Part shown: piece by piece, positions 1-8,465 of the stretch
Position numbering within the stretch: the stretch's first letter is position 1
Layout of the letters: every line of letters starts with the position of its first letter
Source of the DNA: Tannerella sp. oral taxon 808
Lineage (GTDB): Bacteria > Bacteroidota > Bacteroidia > Bacteroidales > Tannerellaceae
Reading direction: 5' to 3'
Assembly (NCBI GenBank): GCA_002890585.1
Contig: MIQB01000003.1
Span: 8,179 to 72,178 of the forward strand
Length of the DNA: 64,000 bases
Position numbers and translations under genes: made by a program
The notes under the pieces: model-generated
What the model saw: only the letters and a program-made list of their open reading frames with translations
The model's database searches: none
What the model was told of the DNA's origin: nothing

Positions 1-32
1 TTTTCAACCTCAAACCCCATTTTCCCGCTAAT

Positions 33-575
33 ATGATCGTAGCCGAACAGAAAAGACGAGACAACATCGTCGAGTACCTATTATATATGTGGCAGGTGGA
101 AGACCTGATCCGCGCCAACGCGCTTGACAGCGACCGCATCCGCCGCATACTCGTCTCGCGTTACGATGTTCCCGACGCCGAGCGCGAACGCATCGCCCAG
201 TGGTATGACGATTTGGCAGCCATGATGCGCAGCGAAGGCGTCGCCGAACACGGCCACCTACAGATCAACCGCAACATCGTCATCGCCCTAACCGACCTTC
301 ACCTCGCCCTCCTGAACGACCCCCACGAGACCACCTACAGCGCCCTCTACTACAAGGTGCTCCCCTCCATCGTCCGCCTCCGCGCCAAGTCCGGAGGTGC
401 CGAAATGTCAGAGCTCGAAACCTGCCTCACCGCCCTCTACGGCTACCTCCTCCTCCGCCTCCAGGGATCACCCGTCAGCCCCGAGACCCTCGAATCCATC
501 CGCGACATCCACCTCATGCTGACATTCCTGGCAGAGAAATACAAGGAGGAACAAGCCCCCCTCCATCCTAATTAA
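33..575 (+). CDS. DUF4924 family protein
   Basis: Predicted 180-residue soluble, largely helical protein with no signal peptide or membrane segment. I recognise it as DUF4924, a Bacteroidetes family of unknown function; the length is right for the family. The start is the first ATG and opens with MIVAEQKRRDNIVEYLLYMW, typical of the family N-terminus. It is followed after 24 bases by rfbD and further on by prfC on the same strand, an order I recall from other Bacteroidales, so co-transcription with rfbD is plausible. Role not known. Confidence 0.75.
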   Translation: MIVAEQKRRDNIVEYLLYMWQVEDLIRANALDSDRIRRILVSRYDVPDAERERIAQWYDDLAAMMRSEGVAEHGHLQINRNIVIALTDLHLALLNDPHETTYSALYYKVLPSIVRLRAKSGGAEMSELETCLTALYGYLLLRLQGSPVSPETLESIRDIHLMLTFLAEKYKEEQAPLHPN

Positions 576-599
576 TCATTAATAATTAACCATTACCCC

Positions 600-1472
600 A
601 TGACCTCCCCCGTATTCGTCACCGGCTCCCGCGGCCAATTGGGCGACGCCATCCGCCGCCGCATAGACCGCTTCCCCGCCTACACCTTCACCCTGACCGA
701 CATCGACGAACTCGACCTCTGCGACAAAAAGGCCGTCCTCGACTTCGTCCGCCGTGGCCGCTACGCCTACATTATCAATTGCGCCGCCTACACCGCCGTC
801 GATCGCGCCGAGAGCGACGCCGAGAGCTGCATGCGTATCAATCGCGATGCCGTCGGCCATCTCGCCACAGCCGCCCGTGAAGTCAGCGCTCGCATCATCC
901 ACATCTCCACCGACTACGTCTTCGACGGCCGCGCCACCCGCCCCTACCGCGAGGACGACCCCACGTCGCCTACATCCGTCTACGGCCGCACCAAGCTCGC
1001 CGGCGAGCAAATCCTGCTCAGGGAGCTCCCCACCGATGCCGTCATCCTCCGCACCGCCTGGCTCTACTCCGAAGTGGGCAACAACTTCGTCAAGACCATG
1101 CTCCGCCTCGGCGCCGAGCGCCCCGAGATCCGCGTCGTGAACGACCAACTCGGCTCGCCCACCTACGCCGGCGACCTGGCCGAGGCCGTCCTCCGCGTCC
1201 TCACCGCGCCCACCTTCCACCCCGGCATCTATCACTACACCGACGACGGCGTATGCAGCTGGTACGACTTCGCCCGCCACATCCTCCGCGTCGCCCACCC
1301 CACGTGCATCATCCGCCCCATCCCCACCGCGGACTATCCCACACCCGCCGCCCGCCCCGCCTACAGCGTCCTCGACAAGACCCGGATCCGCCAGGCGTAC
1401 GGCGTCTCCATCCCCCGTTGGCAAGACAGCCTCGACCGCTGCCTCCAGCATCTGCTTTCAAACAATCAATAG
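600..1472 (+). CDS. rfbD: dTDP-4-dehydrorhamnose reductase
   Basis: Predicted to reduce dTDP-4-dehydro-L-rhamnose to dTDP-L-rhamnose with NAD(P)H, the last step of dTDP-rhamnose synthesis for cell-surface polysaccharide; cytoplasmic. The 290-residue length is normal for RfbD/RmlD. Visible motifs of the extended short-chain dehydrogenase fold: nucleotide-binding GSRGQLG at residues 9-15, STDYVFDG at 103-110 and catalytic YGRTK at 128-132. ATG start 24 bases after the DUF4924 gene. The other rml genes are not in the window. Confidence 0.93.
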   Translation: MTSPVFVTGSRGQLGDAIRRRIDRFPAYTFTLTDIDELDLCDKKAVLDFVRRGRYAYIINCAAYTAVDRAESDAESCMRINRDAVGHLATAAREVSARIIHISTDYVFDGRATRPYREDDPTSPTSVYGRTKLAGEQILLRELPTDAVILRTAWLYSEVGNNFVKTMLRLGAERPEIRVVNDQLGSPTYAGDLAEAVLRVLTAPTFHPGIYHYTDDGVCSWYDFARHILRVAHPTCIIRPIPTADYPTPAARPAYSVLDKTRIRQAYGVSIPRWQDSLDRCLQHLLSNNQ

Positions 1473-1486
1473 AATAAATAAGGTAT

Positions 1487-1604
1487 CCGGCCAACTTGGC
1501 TGGCGTCCCTTTTCAATCCAACATGTACCCGGCCAGCTTGGCTGGCGTCCCTGACGCCTTGATCTTCTTTTGCTTCTTTTCTTCCATCAAGGGAAGAAAA
1601 GAAG
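1487..1604. repeat. Two-copy 42-bp repeat and a 13-bp inverted repeat
   Basis: The gap between rfbD and prfC holds two near-identical copies of an element beginning CCGGCCA at 1487 and 1529, so 42 bp apart, each with the dyad GCCA-n-TGGC. It is followed by a perfect 13-bp inverted repeat (1573-1585 with 1592-1604, loop of 6), whose right arm is partly duplicated 21 bp further on. Possible terminator or REP-like site. The 42-bp spacing matches the larger arrays elsewhere in the window. Confidence 0.7.
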
Positions 1605-1731
1605 ACATCAAGGGAAGAAAAGAAGATAGAAGCCCGGCCGGATCGCCCGATCATCCAAATAATCATCCCCAATGGGCGAACACTTGAGGTTCACCCCTAC
1701 TCGTAACTTGTAACCTGTCACTCGTAACTCA

Positions 1732-3309
1732 ATGACCCTCCAAGACGAAATCCATCGCCGCCGCACCTTCGCCATCATCAGCCACCCCGACGCCGGCAAG
1801 ACCACCCTGACCGAGAAGCTCCTCCTCTTCGGCGGCGCCATCCACGTAGCCGGCGCCGTCAAGTCGCACAAGATCCGCCGCACCGCCACCTCCGACTGGA
1901 TGGAGATCGAGAAGCAACGCGGCATCTCCGTGGCCACCTCCGCCATGGCCTTCGATTATGAAGGCTACAAGATCAACATCCTCGACACCCCCGGCCACCA
2001 AGACTTCGCCGAAGACACATATCGCACCCTCACCGCCGTCGACAGCGTCATCATCGTCATCGATGCCGCCAAAGGTGTCGAGACACAGACCCGCAAACTG
2101 ATGGAAGTCTGCCGCATGCGCAAGACGCCCGTCATCGTCTTCGTCAACAAGATGGATCGCGAAGGCAAAGCCCCCTTCGACCTCCTCGACGAGATCGAGA
2201 GCGAACTCCGCATCACCGTCCGCCCCTTAAGCTGGCCCATCGAAATGGGCGACCGCTTCAAAGGCGTCTACAACCTCTACGAGCGCCGCCTCGACCTCTA
2301 CCGCCCCGACAAGCAGGTGGTCACCGAGAGCGTAGCCTTCAGCAACCTCACCGACCCCGACCTCGAGCGCCGCATCGGCGAATCGCCCGCTGCCCAGCTC
2401 CGCGAAGACATCGAGCTGATCGAGGGCGTCTACCCAGCCTTCGATCCCGCCACCTACCTCCGTGGCGACGTCGCCCCGGTCTTCTTCGGCTCCGCGCTGA
2501 ACAACTTCGGCGTCCGCGAGCTCCTCAACTGCTTCGTCCGCATCGCCCCGCCGCCGCAACCCGTGCAAGCCGTCGAGCGACTCGTCCAGCCTGAGGAGCC
2601 AGCCTTCACTGGCTTCGTCTTCAAGATTCACGCAAACATGGATCCCAACCATCGCAGCTGCATTGCCTTCGTCAAGGTCTGCTCCGGCCGCTTCGAGCGC
2701 AACGCCAACTATCGCCACGTGCGCCTCGACAAGATGATGCGCTTCAGCAGCCCCACGGCCTTCATGGCCCAGAAGAAGGAGGTCGTCGACGAGGCCTTTG
2801 CCGGCGATATTGTCGGCCTGCCCGACACAGGCAACTTCAAAATCGGCGACAGCCTGACCGAGGGCGAGGTGCTTCACTTCAAAGGCCTTCCGCGATTCTC
2901 GCCCGAGCTCTTCAAGTACATCGAGAACGCCGATCCCATGCGCGCCAAGCAGCTCAGCAAAGGCATCGAGCAGTTGATGGACGAGGGCGTGGCGCAGCTC
3001 TTCACCAACCGCTTCAATGGCCGCAAGATCATCGGCGCCGTCGGCCAGTTGCAGTTCGAAGTCATTCAGTATCGCCTCCTCCACGAGTACGGCGCGCAGT
3101 GTCGTTGGGATCCGCTCCACCTCTACAAAGCCTGCTGGATCGATAGCGACGACCCGTCTGCCCTCGAGAGCTTCATGCGCCGCAAAGCCCAATACATGGC
3201 CTCCGACCACGAGGGCCGCGACGTCTACTTAGCCGATTCGGCTTACGTCCTCACCATGGCGCAGCAGGACTTCCCTGATGTGCGCTTCCACTTCACCTCC
3301 GAGTTCTGA
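1732..3309 (+). CDS. prfC: Peptide chain release factor 3
   Basis: GTPase that recycles release factors RF1/RF2 from the ribosome after termination; cytoplasmic. 525 residues, full length for RF3. The translational GTPase motifs are intact: P-loop HPDAGKTT at 18-25, a switch I region with RGISVATS at 63-70, DTPGH at 85-89 and NKMD at 139-142, followed by domain II and the RF3 C-terminal domain. The ATG follows a run of AT-rich spacer. No clear plus-strand terminator is seen after it; both hairpins just downstream carry their T-runs on the minus strand. Confidence 0.97.
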   Translation: MTLQDEIHRRRTFAIISHPDAGKTTLTEKLLLFGGAIHVAGAVKSHKIRRTATSDWMEIEKQRGISVATSAMAFDYEGYKINILDTPGHQDFAEDTYRTLTAVDSVIIVIDAAKGVETQTRKLMEVCRMRKTPVIVFVNKMDREGKAPFDLLDEIESELRITVRPLSWPIEMGDRFKGVYNLYERRLDLYRPDKQVVTESVAFSNLTDPDLERRIGESPAAQLREDIELIEGVYPAFDPATYLRGDVAPVFFGSALNNFGVRELLNCFVRIAPPPQPVQAVERLVQPEEPAFTGFVFKIHANMDPNHRSCIAFVKVCSGRFERNANYRHVRLDKMMRFSSPTAFMAQKKEVVDEAFAGDIVGLPDTGNFKIGDSLTEGEVLHFKGLPRFSPELFKYIENADPMRAKQLSKGIEQLMDEGVAQLFTNRFNGRKIIGAVGQLQFEVIQYRLLHEYGAQCRWDPLHLYKACWIDSDDPSALESFMRRKAQYMASDHEGRDVYLADSAYVLTMAQQDFPDVRFHFTSEF

Positions 3310-3340
3310 TCGACCCGTCCCTCCTTCACCATCGGGTAAC

Positions 3341-3383
3341 AAAAAAGGATCTGCGAATCAGGCGCGCGCCTGTTCACAGATCC
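3341..3383 (-). terminator. Rho-independent terminator, minus strand
   Basis: Strong hairpin GGATCTG...CAGATCC (3347-3383) with an inner CAGGCGC/GCGCCTG stem; on the minus strand it is followed by six Ts. It lies downstream of the 52-residue minus-strand gene at 3484-3642. Confidence 0.75.
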
Positions 3384-3390
3384 CTTACAC

Positions 3391-3421
3391 AAAAACAGCG
3401 GAAGGATTTACCCCTCCGCTG
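3391..3421 (-). terminator. Second hairpin terminator, minus strand
   Basis: CAGCGGA...TCCGCTG stem with a T-run on the minus strand, between the 52-residue gene and the first terminator. The two form a tandem stop for that transcript. Confidence 0.65.
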
Positions 3422-3483
3422 TCTTCTCGATAACCACTTTTACAATCATGACCCCACTCCGAAAGGAAGGGGGAATACCATTC

Positions 3484-3642
3484 TCAATTTTTCTCACTGT
3501 TTGCCAGCTGCTCTTGCATCTTCCGGATCTGGGAATTCAAGCGCTGACTCATAAATCCATTGCCTGCGAGGCGATACTTATCGGCCTGGTATTGCAACAT
3601 GGCCAATTCACGTAAGTTCTGTTTGCTTGCAATCATTCTCAT
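3484..3642 (-). CDS. Small 52-residue protein, unknown function
   Basis: Short reading frame starting MRMIASKQNLRELAMLQYQA and ending NSEKN before TGA. It is charged, predicted helical, rich in Gln/Arg/Lys, with no signal or membrane segment. Reality is supported by a promoter element TATCTTTG 26 bases upstream of the ATG (3669-3676), a purine-rich AAAGGA ribosome-binding-like stretch before the start, and two minus-strand terminators after the stop. It is a monocistronic unit between prfC and the DUF3943 gene. I do not recognise the family; the amphipathic helix could bind RNA or protein, but that is a guess. Confidence 0.72.
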   Translation of the reverse strand: MRMIASKQNLRELAMLQYQADKYRLAGNGFMSQRLNSQIRKMQEQLANSEKN

Positions 3643-3668
3643 AATCTTATCCTTTCAAATATCGCCCG

Positions 3669-3676
3669 CAAAGATA
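3669..3676 (-). promoter_or_regulatory. TAnnTTTG promoter element
   Basis: TATCTTTG on the minus strand matches the Bacteroidetes -7 consensus TAnnTTTG and lies 26 bases before the start of the 52-residue gene. Confidence 0.7.
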
Positions 3677-3694
3677 GAGGCGCTGTCCAAAAAA

Positions 3695-3710
3695 CATGTT
3701 GTACAACATG
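3695..3710. promoter_or_regulatory. Perfect 16-bp palindrome, possible operator
   Basis: CATGTTGTACAACATG is a perfect palindrome in the gap between two divergent genes, 19 bases upstream of the minus-strand promoter element. Its shape suits a dimeric regulator site. The core resembles TATGTTGACAACATA, which is repeated in the array near 50.4 kb. Confidence 0.5.
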
Positions 3711-3854
3711 CTTTTAAGGCGAAAACGGTGCGTTTTTAACAAAATACAGCCCTCTTCGGGGCGTTGTGTAACATATTCATACAAAAACCACCTGCGCAAA
3801 GCATCCTCTCGATCGATTGCATTAAGAGGGGGCTATCGAGGTAGATCAAACGAC

Positions 3855-5351
3855 ATGAAGTACATCCTTTTTCTCGCCGTGGCCTGTCTATCGCTTATGG
3901 GCGCACACGCCGCCATGCCGACAGACAGCACCCTGACTGTGAACCAACTGCCGACGGACTCCCTGGCCCGTGACGCGTTCGTCGCCGAGTGCCATCCACG
4001 ATCCGTCACGGCCGCCGCTGAGGTGGTGGGCCTCAATCTGGCTGTGTGGAGCTTCAACCGCTTCGTGACAAACGAGGACTTCGCGCGCATCAATGCCCAC
4101 ACCATCCGCACGAACCTCCGCAGCCTGCCCGTATGGGATACGGATCAGTTCGTGACCAACCTCCTCGCGCACCCCTATCACGGCTCGCTCTACTTCAACG
4201 CCGCGCGCGCCTCGGGTCACACCTTCTGGCAGTCCGTGCCGTACACCTTTGGTGGCAGCCTGATGTGGGAGTATTTCATGGAGAATGAGCTGCCCTCGGC
4301 CAACGATCTGCTCTGTACCACCCTCGGTGGCATCGAACTGGGCGAGATCACCTTCCGCCTCTCCGACCTGATCATCGACGATCGCCTGAGCGGTTTCCCG
4401 CGCGTGGTGCGTGAGGTGGCCGGCGGACTCGCTTCGCCCATGCGCGGCCTGAATCGCCTGTTGACGGGCGAAGCCTGGCGTGTGCGCGCCACGCGGGGGC
4501 AGCTCTTCACGCACGGGCCTGTTAGGCTATCGCTTTACGGTGGGCCGCGCTTTCTGGCTGAGGAGCGGCGCTCGCGCAACGGCGAGGTGAGCCTCAACTT
4601 GGGCTTCCGCCTCACTTACGGCGAGCTTTTTGGCGACGACTACTATTCGCCCTACGAGTACTTCCGCATCCACGCCTCCTTCGACCTCCTGTCGCATCAG
4701 CCCGTCATCTCGCGCGTGAACGCCATCGCCGCACTTTGGGGGCGTGAAGTCTGGCAGTCAGGTGCCCGCACCCTCTCCGTCGGCGTTTTCCAGCATTTTG
4801 ATTACTACAACTCGCAGATCCGCTCGCGTACCGGCCGCCTCGTGGCGCCCTATCGCATTGGTGAGGCGGCAGCCCTTGGTGGCGGGCTCATCTACCTCAG
4901 GCGCGCCATCCCCGGCCATCACTTCGACATCCGCCACGAGTTTTACGTCAACGGCATCGCCCTCGGGGCCAGCCTGAGCGACTATTTCCACGTCGATAAC
5001 CGCGACTATAATCTGGGCAGCGGCTACAGCATTAAAACATACACTGGACTGATATTTCGGAAGTGCTGGGGGTTAGGCCTCCAACTCGAACGATACCACA
5101 TCTTCACGTGGAAGGGCTACGACCCTGCGGTGGATCTCTCCACCGTCGACTATCACCGCCTCAATGTGCAGGGCGACGCGGGCAATGCGCTGTTGGGTGT
5201 CTTCACTTCATGCCTCTCTTACCACGCACAGCAGGGATGGAATCTTGGTTTGGCGCACAATCTCTACTCCCGCCGCACGAACTATCGCTATCACCCAAAC
5301 GTGGAGTATGCTACGTCCGATGTCCTTCTAACGGCCGGTTACACCTTCTAA
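3855..5351 (+). CDS. DUF3943 family protein, likely outer-membrane or periplasmic
   Basis: 498 residues from the ATG at 3855, chosen because it opens with a clean signal peptide (MKYILFLAVACLSLMGAHA); the frame is open upstream to 3696 but that part is not signal-like. The central region (PYHGSLYFNAARASG, then a W-Y-F-rich stretch ending in GEITFRLSD) matches DUF3943, a Bacteroidetes family. The C-terminal half is rich in alternating aromatic residues, as in beta-barrels, and ends in a terminal Phe, so an outer-membrane location is inferred. Function unknown. A 23-bp tandem array starts 36 bases after the stop. Confidence 0.75.
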   Translation: MKYILFLAVACLSLMGAHAAMPTDSTLTVNQLPTDSLARDAFVAECHPRSVTAAAEVVGLNLAVWSFNRFVTNEDFARINAHTIRTNLRSLPVWDTDQFVTNLLAHPYHGSLYFNAARASGHTFWQSVPYTFGGSLMWEYFMENELPSANDLLCTTLGGIELGEITFRLSDLIIDDRLSGFPRVVREVAGGLASPMRGLNRLLTGEAWRVRATRGQLFTHGPVRLSLYGGPRFLAEERRSRNGEVSLNLGFRLTYGELFGDDYYSPYEYFRIHASFDLLSHQPVISRVNAIAALWGREVWQSGARTLSVGVFQHFDYYNSQIRSRTGRLVAPYRIGEAAALGGGLIYLRRAIPGHHFDIRHEFYVNGIALGASLSDYFHVDNRDYNLGSGYSIKTYTGLIFRKCWGLGLQLERYHIFTWKGYDPAVDLSTVDYHRLNVQGDAGNALLGVFTSCLSYHAQQGWNLGLAHNLYSRRTNYRYHPNVEYATSDVLLTAGYTF

Positions 5352-5387
5352 CGGCTCTGTGCAAACAGCCCCCTGACGCTCAACAGG

Positions 5388-5686
5388 CATGCTTTGCGTC
5401 ACCCACAACGCATGCTTTGCGTCACCCACAACGCATGCTTTGCGTCACTCACAACGCATGCTTTGCGTCACTCACAACGCAGGCTTTGTGTCACTCACAA
5501 CGCCTGCTTTGTGTCACCCACAACCCAGGCTTAGTGTCATCTCTTAAGCAGGCTTAAGAACACCTCTTAAGCAGGCTTAGCGACACCTCTTAAGCAGGCT
5601 TAGTGTCATCTCTTAAGCAGGCTTAGCGACACTTCTTAAGCAGGCTTAAGAGCACCTCTTAAGTAGGCTTAGTCTATGAGCGCCAT
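5388..5686. repeat. 23-bp tandem array, 13 units, two sequence types in phase
   Basis: The anchor (CATGC, later CAGGC) recurs at 5388, 5411, 5434, 5457, 5480, 5503, 5526, 5549, 5572, 5595, 5618, 5641 and 5664, exactly 23 bp apart each time. The first six units carry GCTTTGCGTCACYCACAA-type sequence; units from about 5526 onward change to the dyad CTTAAGCAGGCTTAAG without losing phase. Non-coding; lies between the DUF3943 gene and the first cobalamin riboswitch. Confidence 0.9.
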
Positions 5687-5860
5687 TAGGAAGGGTGTCT
5701 TCCCCGGTGCGGGGAATGAATTGCTTACATCGAACTCACGTTAGATAAAACAGCTTTTATAGCGCTCATATTTCCGGATCAGCACCCCCTCTGACGGGGC
5801 AGGCAGGCTGAAAACATGAACCAGTGTAAAAGTTCGATATGGGATTTGTAAAACAGCACC

Positions 5861-5868
5861 TATTTTTG
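5861..5868 (+). promoter_or_regulatory. TAnnTTTG promoter element of B12 unit 1
   Basis: TATTTTTG matches the Bacteroidetes -7 consensus and lies immediately upstream of the cobalamin riboswitch, placing the transcript start near 5875. Confidence 0.7.
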
Positions 5869-5875
5869 CCTCCGT

Positions 5876-6075
5876 TTCGGTGATGCAGCGATCGGCGTCC
5901 GCCGCACTGCATGAAAAGGGAATCCGGTGTAAGTCTGGAACAGTGCCCGCTACTGTAACACCCGAGAAGGAAAGCCCATCCACACCGGCCACTGAGCCTC
6001 CACCGGAGGCGTTGGGAAGGCCGCTTTCCAGCGACACATAGTCGCAAGGGGTGAAGTCAGGAAACCTGCCGAAAA
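5876..6075 (+). promoter_or_regulatory. Cobalamin riboswitch controlling TonB receptor unit
   Basis: Classic B12 riboswitch signatures in order: GAAAAGGGAATCCGGTG, a GTGCCCGCTACTGTAA-like segment, the GCCACTG core and the B12 box AGTCAGGAAACCTGCC (6055-6070). About 80 bases then separate it from the receptor gene. Binding of adenosyl- or other cobalamins is expected to shut off expression of the downstream receptor unit; which cobalamin form is bound cannot be told here. A matching element on the other strand precedes the second B12 unit. Confidence 0.95.
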
Positions 6076-6153
6076 CATATTTCCACACATAGCACGCACG
6101 CCCCGGGGTCAGGGCGGCGAAGAGATCTAACGATGGCTATATATATATATCGT

Positions 6154-8328
6154 ATGAATAAAAAATACTTAGGAATGATCCTCGCATGGTTGTGCGGGGC
6201 AATGACGCTGAGCGCGCAAACAGGCGTAAGCGGACGCGTGGTGAATGCTGAAACAAACGAGCCGGTGGTGGGCGCGAACATCCGCGTAGACCACAGTCTG
6301 ACGGGCAGCGTAACGAACACAAAGGGCGAATTTTCGATCGGCAACCTGCCGGAAGGCACGCATACGCTGAACGTGTCGCACCTGAATTATACAACCGAGG
6401 CGCGCGAGGTCAAGACGGGTGAAACGGACGTCGTGATCCGTCTGCGTGAGAGCGCGATACAGCTCGGGCAGGTGGTGGTGACGGGCACCGGGACACACCA
6501 CCTGATGAAGAACAGCCCCGTGCCAGTCAGCGTGATTACAGCACGCGAACTGAGCAACGCGGGCATCACAACGCTCGACGAGGCACTGCAAAAGCTCACT
6601 CCCTCCTTCTCCAACATGACCAACGGCATGGGTACGGTGCTCAGCCTGAATGGGCTGCCGGAGAAGTACTTCGTCTTCCTCGAAAACGGCCGACGGATGG
6701 GGGGCGACGACACGTACGACCGCATCGACGTCTCGCGCATCAAGCGCATCGAAATACTCAGCGGCGCTTCCTCGGCGCTCTACGGAACGAACGCCGTGGG
6801 CGGGGTGGTGAACATCATCACAAACGATGTGAAGCACGCCGTCAACGTCTCCTCCGACACGCGCTACACCTCGCACGGGCGCTTCACGCAAGCCATCACG
6901 GCTGGCATCAACACAGGGCGCTTCGGCTCCTACACATCCTATCGGCGGCGACAAGCAGAGAGCTGGCAGCTGAGCCCGTATGAGCGAAACAAGAAGGACA
7001 GCCTTGTGGAGACACGCAAGGTGGCCTCGGCCGGTTTCCAATCAGACAACGTCAGCCAGCGCTTCACCTACGACGCCACCGACCGCCTCTCCTTCCGGCT
7101 TGGCGGCGGATACTACCGTAACATCACACGCCGCCCCCGCGAAGCCTACGATTACGACCTGCAACACCGCACCTACTCCTGGGGCGCGGGAGTGAAATAC
7201 CTCATCACCCCCGACGCCTACATCACGGCCGATTATCAGGCCGACTTCTTCTCGTCGCGCTACAACTTCCTTAAAGACAGTAAGACGTACAAGATGAAGG
7301 CCGACGACGAGCTGGTGCGTAAACGCACGCGCAACCAGCAAGTAAACGTGAAGGGCATCTTCAATGTGGACAGTTATAACAAGCTGTCGGTCGGGGTGGA
7401 ATACTTAGCAGACATGCTCAGCAGTCAGTCAGAGCACATCAGCCACAAGACGGCCTACACAGCGGCGATCTTTGCGCAAGACGAGATCACGATCACGCGC
7501 CGCTTCCGCGCCTTGGCCGGGGTACGATACCTCTACCATGAAAATTTCAAGAACTACGTCACGCCCAACGTCGCGCTCATGTACGGCCAAGGCGGACTGA
7601 ACCTCCGCGCCTCCTACGCCGCCGGATTCCGTGCTCCGACACTCTCGGAGCTCTACGCCTCGGAGACCACCAAGTCAGTTGACCGCATCGTCATTGGCAA
7701 CCTCAACCTCAAGCCGGAGAAAAGCGACTATGTCGCGTTCAATGCCGAGTATACCCACAGCCGATTCACCGTCAGCGCGAATGTGTTCTACAACCATATC
7801 CGCGACATGATCGACTACCGCACCATCGCTACAGGTGCGGAGGCGAAACGGAAGTACGGACACGAAGAGGTGCGTCAACGCGACAACGTCTACAAGGCCG
7901 ACGTGCGCGGCATCAACCTCTCCGCTCAAGTCTACCTCGGTGCCGGCTTCCGCCTCGGTGCAGGCTATACCCACCTTGACACGAAGGATGGCGAGACGCA
8001 TCGCCCCATCGATAAAAGCCTCCGCAACGCCGCCAATGTCAATGCGCAATGGACACGCACCTGGGGCGCCTACACGATGTACGTCAACTTGAACGGCCGC
8101 ATCAATAGCGAGCGCTTCTCGAAGACGTACGGTTACGCACCCGCTTACCAGCTCTGGGATCTGAACACGCGCCACACCTTCACCCTCCGCTCCCTCATCC
8201 TCGAGCCGGGCGTAGGCGTAGAGAACCTCTTCAATTACACCGACGACAGGCCGTACAACTTCAACTACGCCACGCTGACGCCCGGCCGTTCGGTATACAT
8301 CAGCTTATCTGTGAAATTCAAGGGATGA
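6154..8328 (+). CDS. btuB: TonB-dependent receptor, BtuB-like, B12-regulated
   Basis: Predicted outer-membrane corrinoid transporter of 724 residues. Order: signal peptide (MNKKYLGMILAWLCGAMTLSAQ), a carboxypeptidase-regulatory-like domain (about 25-105, GRVVNAETNEPVVGANI), a plug domain starting near the TonB-box-like QVVVTGTGT and containing ALYGTNAVGGVVNIIT, then a C-terminal beta-barrel. It follows a cobalamin riboswitch, which is the main reason for calling it BtuB-like rather than a generic receptor. An ATG at 6133 is in frame; 6154 was preferred because it begins a standard signal peptide. The next receptor follows on the same strand; its frame is open back to an ATGA overlap with this stop. 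Confidence 0.9.
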   Translation: MNKKYLGMILAWLCGAMTLSAQTGVSGRVVNAETNEPVVGANIRVDHSLTGSVTNTKGEFSIGNLPEGTHTLNVSHLNYTTEAREVKTGETDVVIRLRESAIQLGQVVVTGTGTHHLMKNSPVPVSVITARELSNAGITTLDEALQKLTPSFSNMTNGMGTVLSLNGLPEKYFVFLENGRRMGGDDTYDRIDVSRIKRIEILSGASSALYGTNAVGGVVNIITNDVKHAVNVSSDTRYTSHGRFTQAITAGINTGRFGSYTSYRRRQAESWQLSPYERNKKDSLVETRKVASAGFQSDNVSQRFTYDATDRLSFRLGGGYYRNITRRPREAYDYDLQHRTYSWGAGVKYLITPDAYITADYQADFFSSRYNFLKDSKTYKMKADDELVRKRTRNQQVNVKGIFNVDSYNKLSVGVEYLADMLSSQSEHISHKTAYTAAIFAQDEITITRRFRALAGVRYLYHENFKNYVTPNVALMYGQGGLNLRASYAAGFRAPTLSELYASETTKSVDRIVIGNLNLKPEKSDYVAFNAEYTHSRFTVSANVFYNHIRDMIDYRTIATGAEAKRKYGHEEVRQRDNVYKADVRGINLSAQVYLGAGFRLGAGYTHLDTKDGETHRPIDKSLRNAANVNAQWTRTWGAYTMYVNLNGRINSERFSKTYGYAPAYQLWDLNTRHTFTLRSLILEPGVGVENLFNYTDDRPYNFNYATLTPGRSVYISLSVKFKG

Positions 8329-8465
8329 GACGGAGACGTTTACATCGCAACGCATCTGCTGCGTTGCCTTCGGCACTTGGCGTTCGGTCATGTGCTTCAG
8401 CACACTCCCTCCACTTCGGCCTCGGACGCCTTGCAGCTGCATCACGCTGCAAAGTCTCCGGCCGC

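Noticed and set aside
579..1451. 290-residue minus-strand frame opposite rfbD, and similar ones at 2227-3210, 6169-7041, 10579-11502 and 15515-16513
   Set aside because: Antisense shadows of GC-rich genes with Gly/Ala/Val-rich, family-less sequence.
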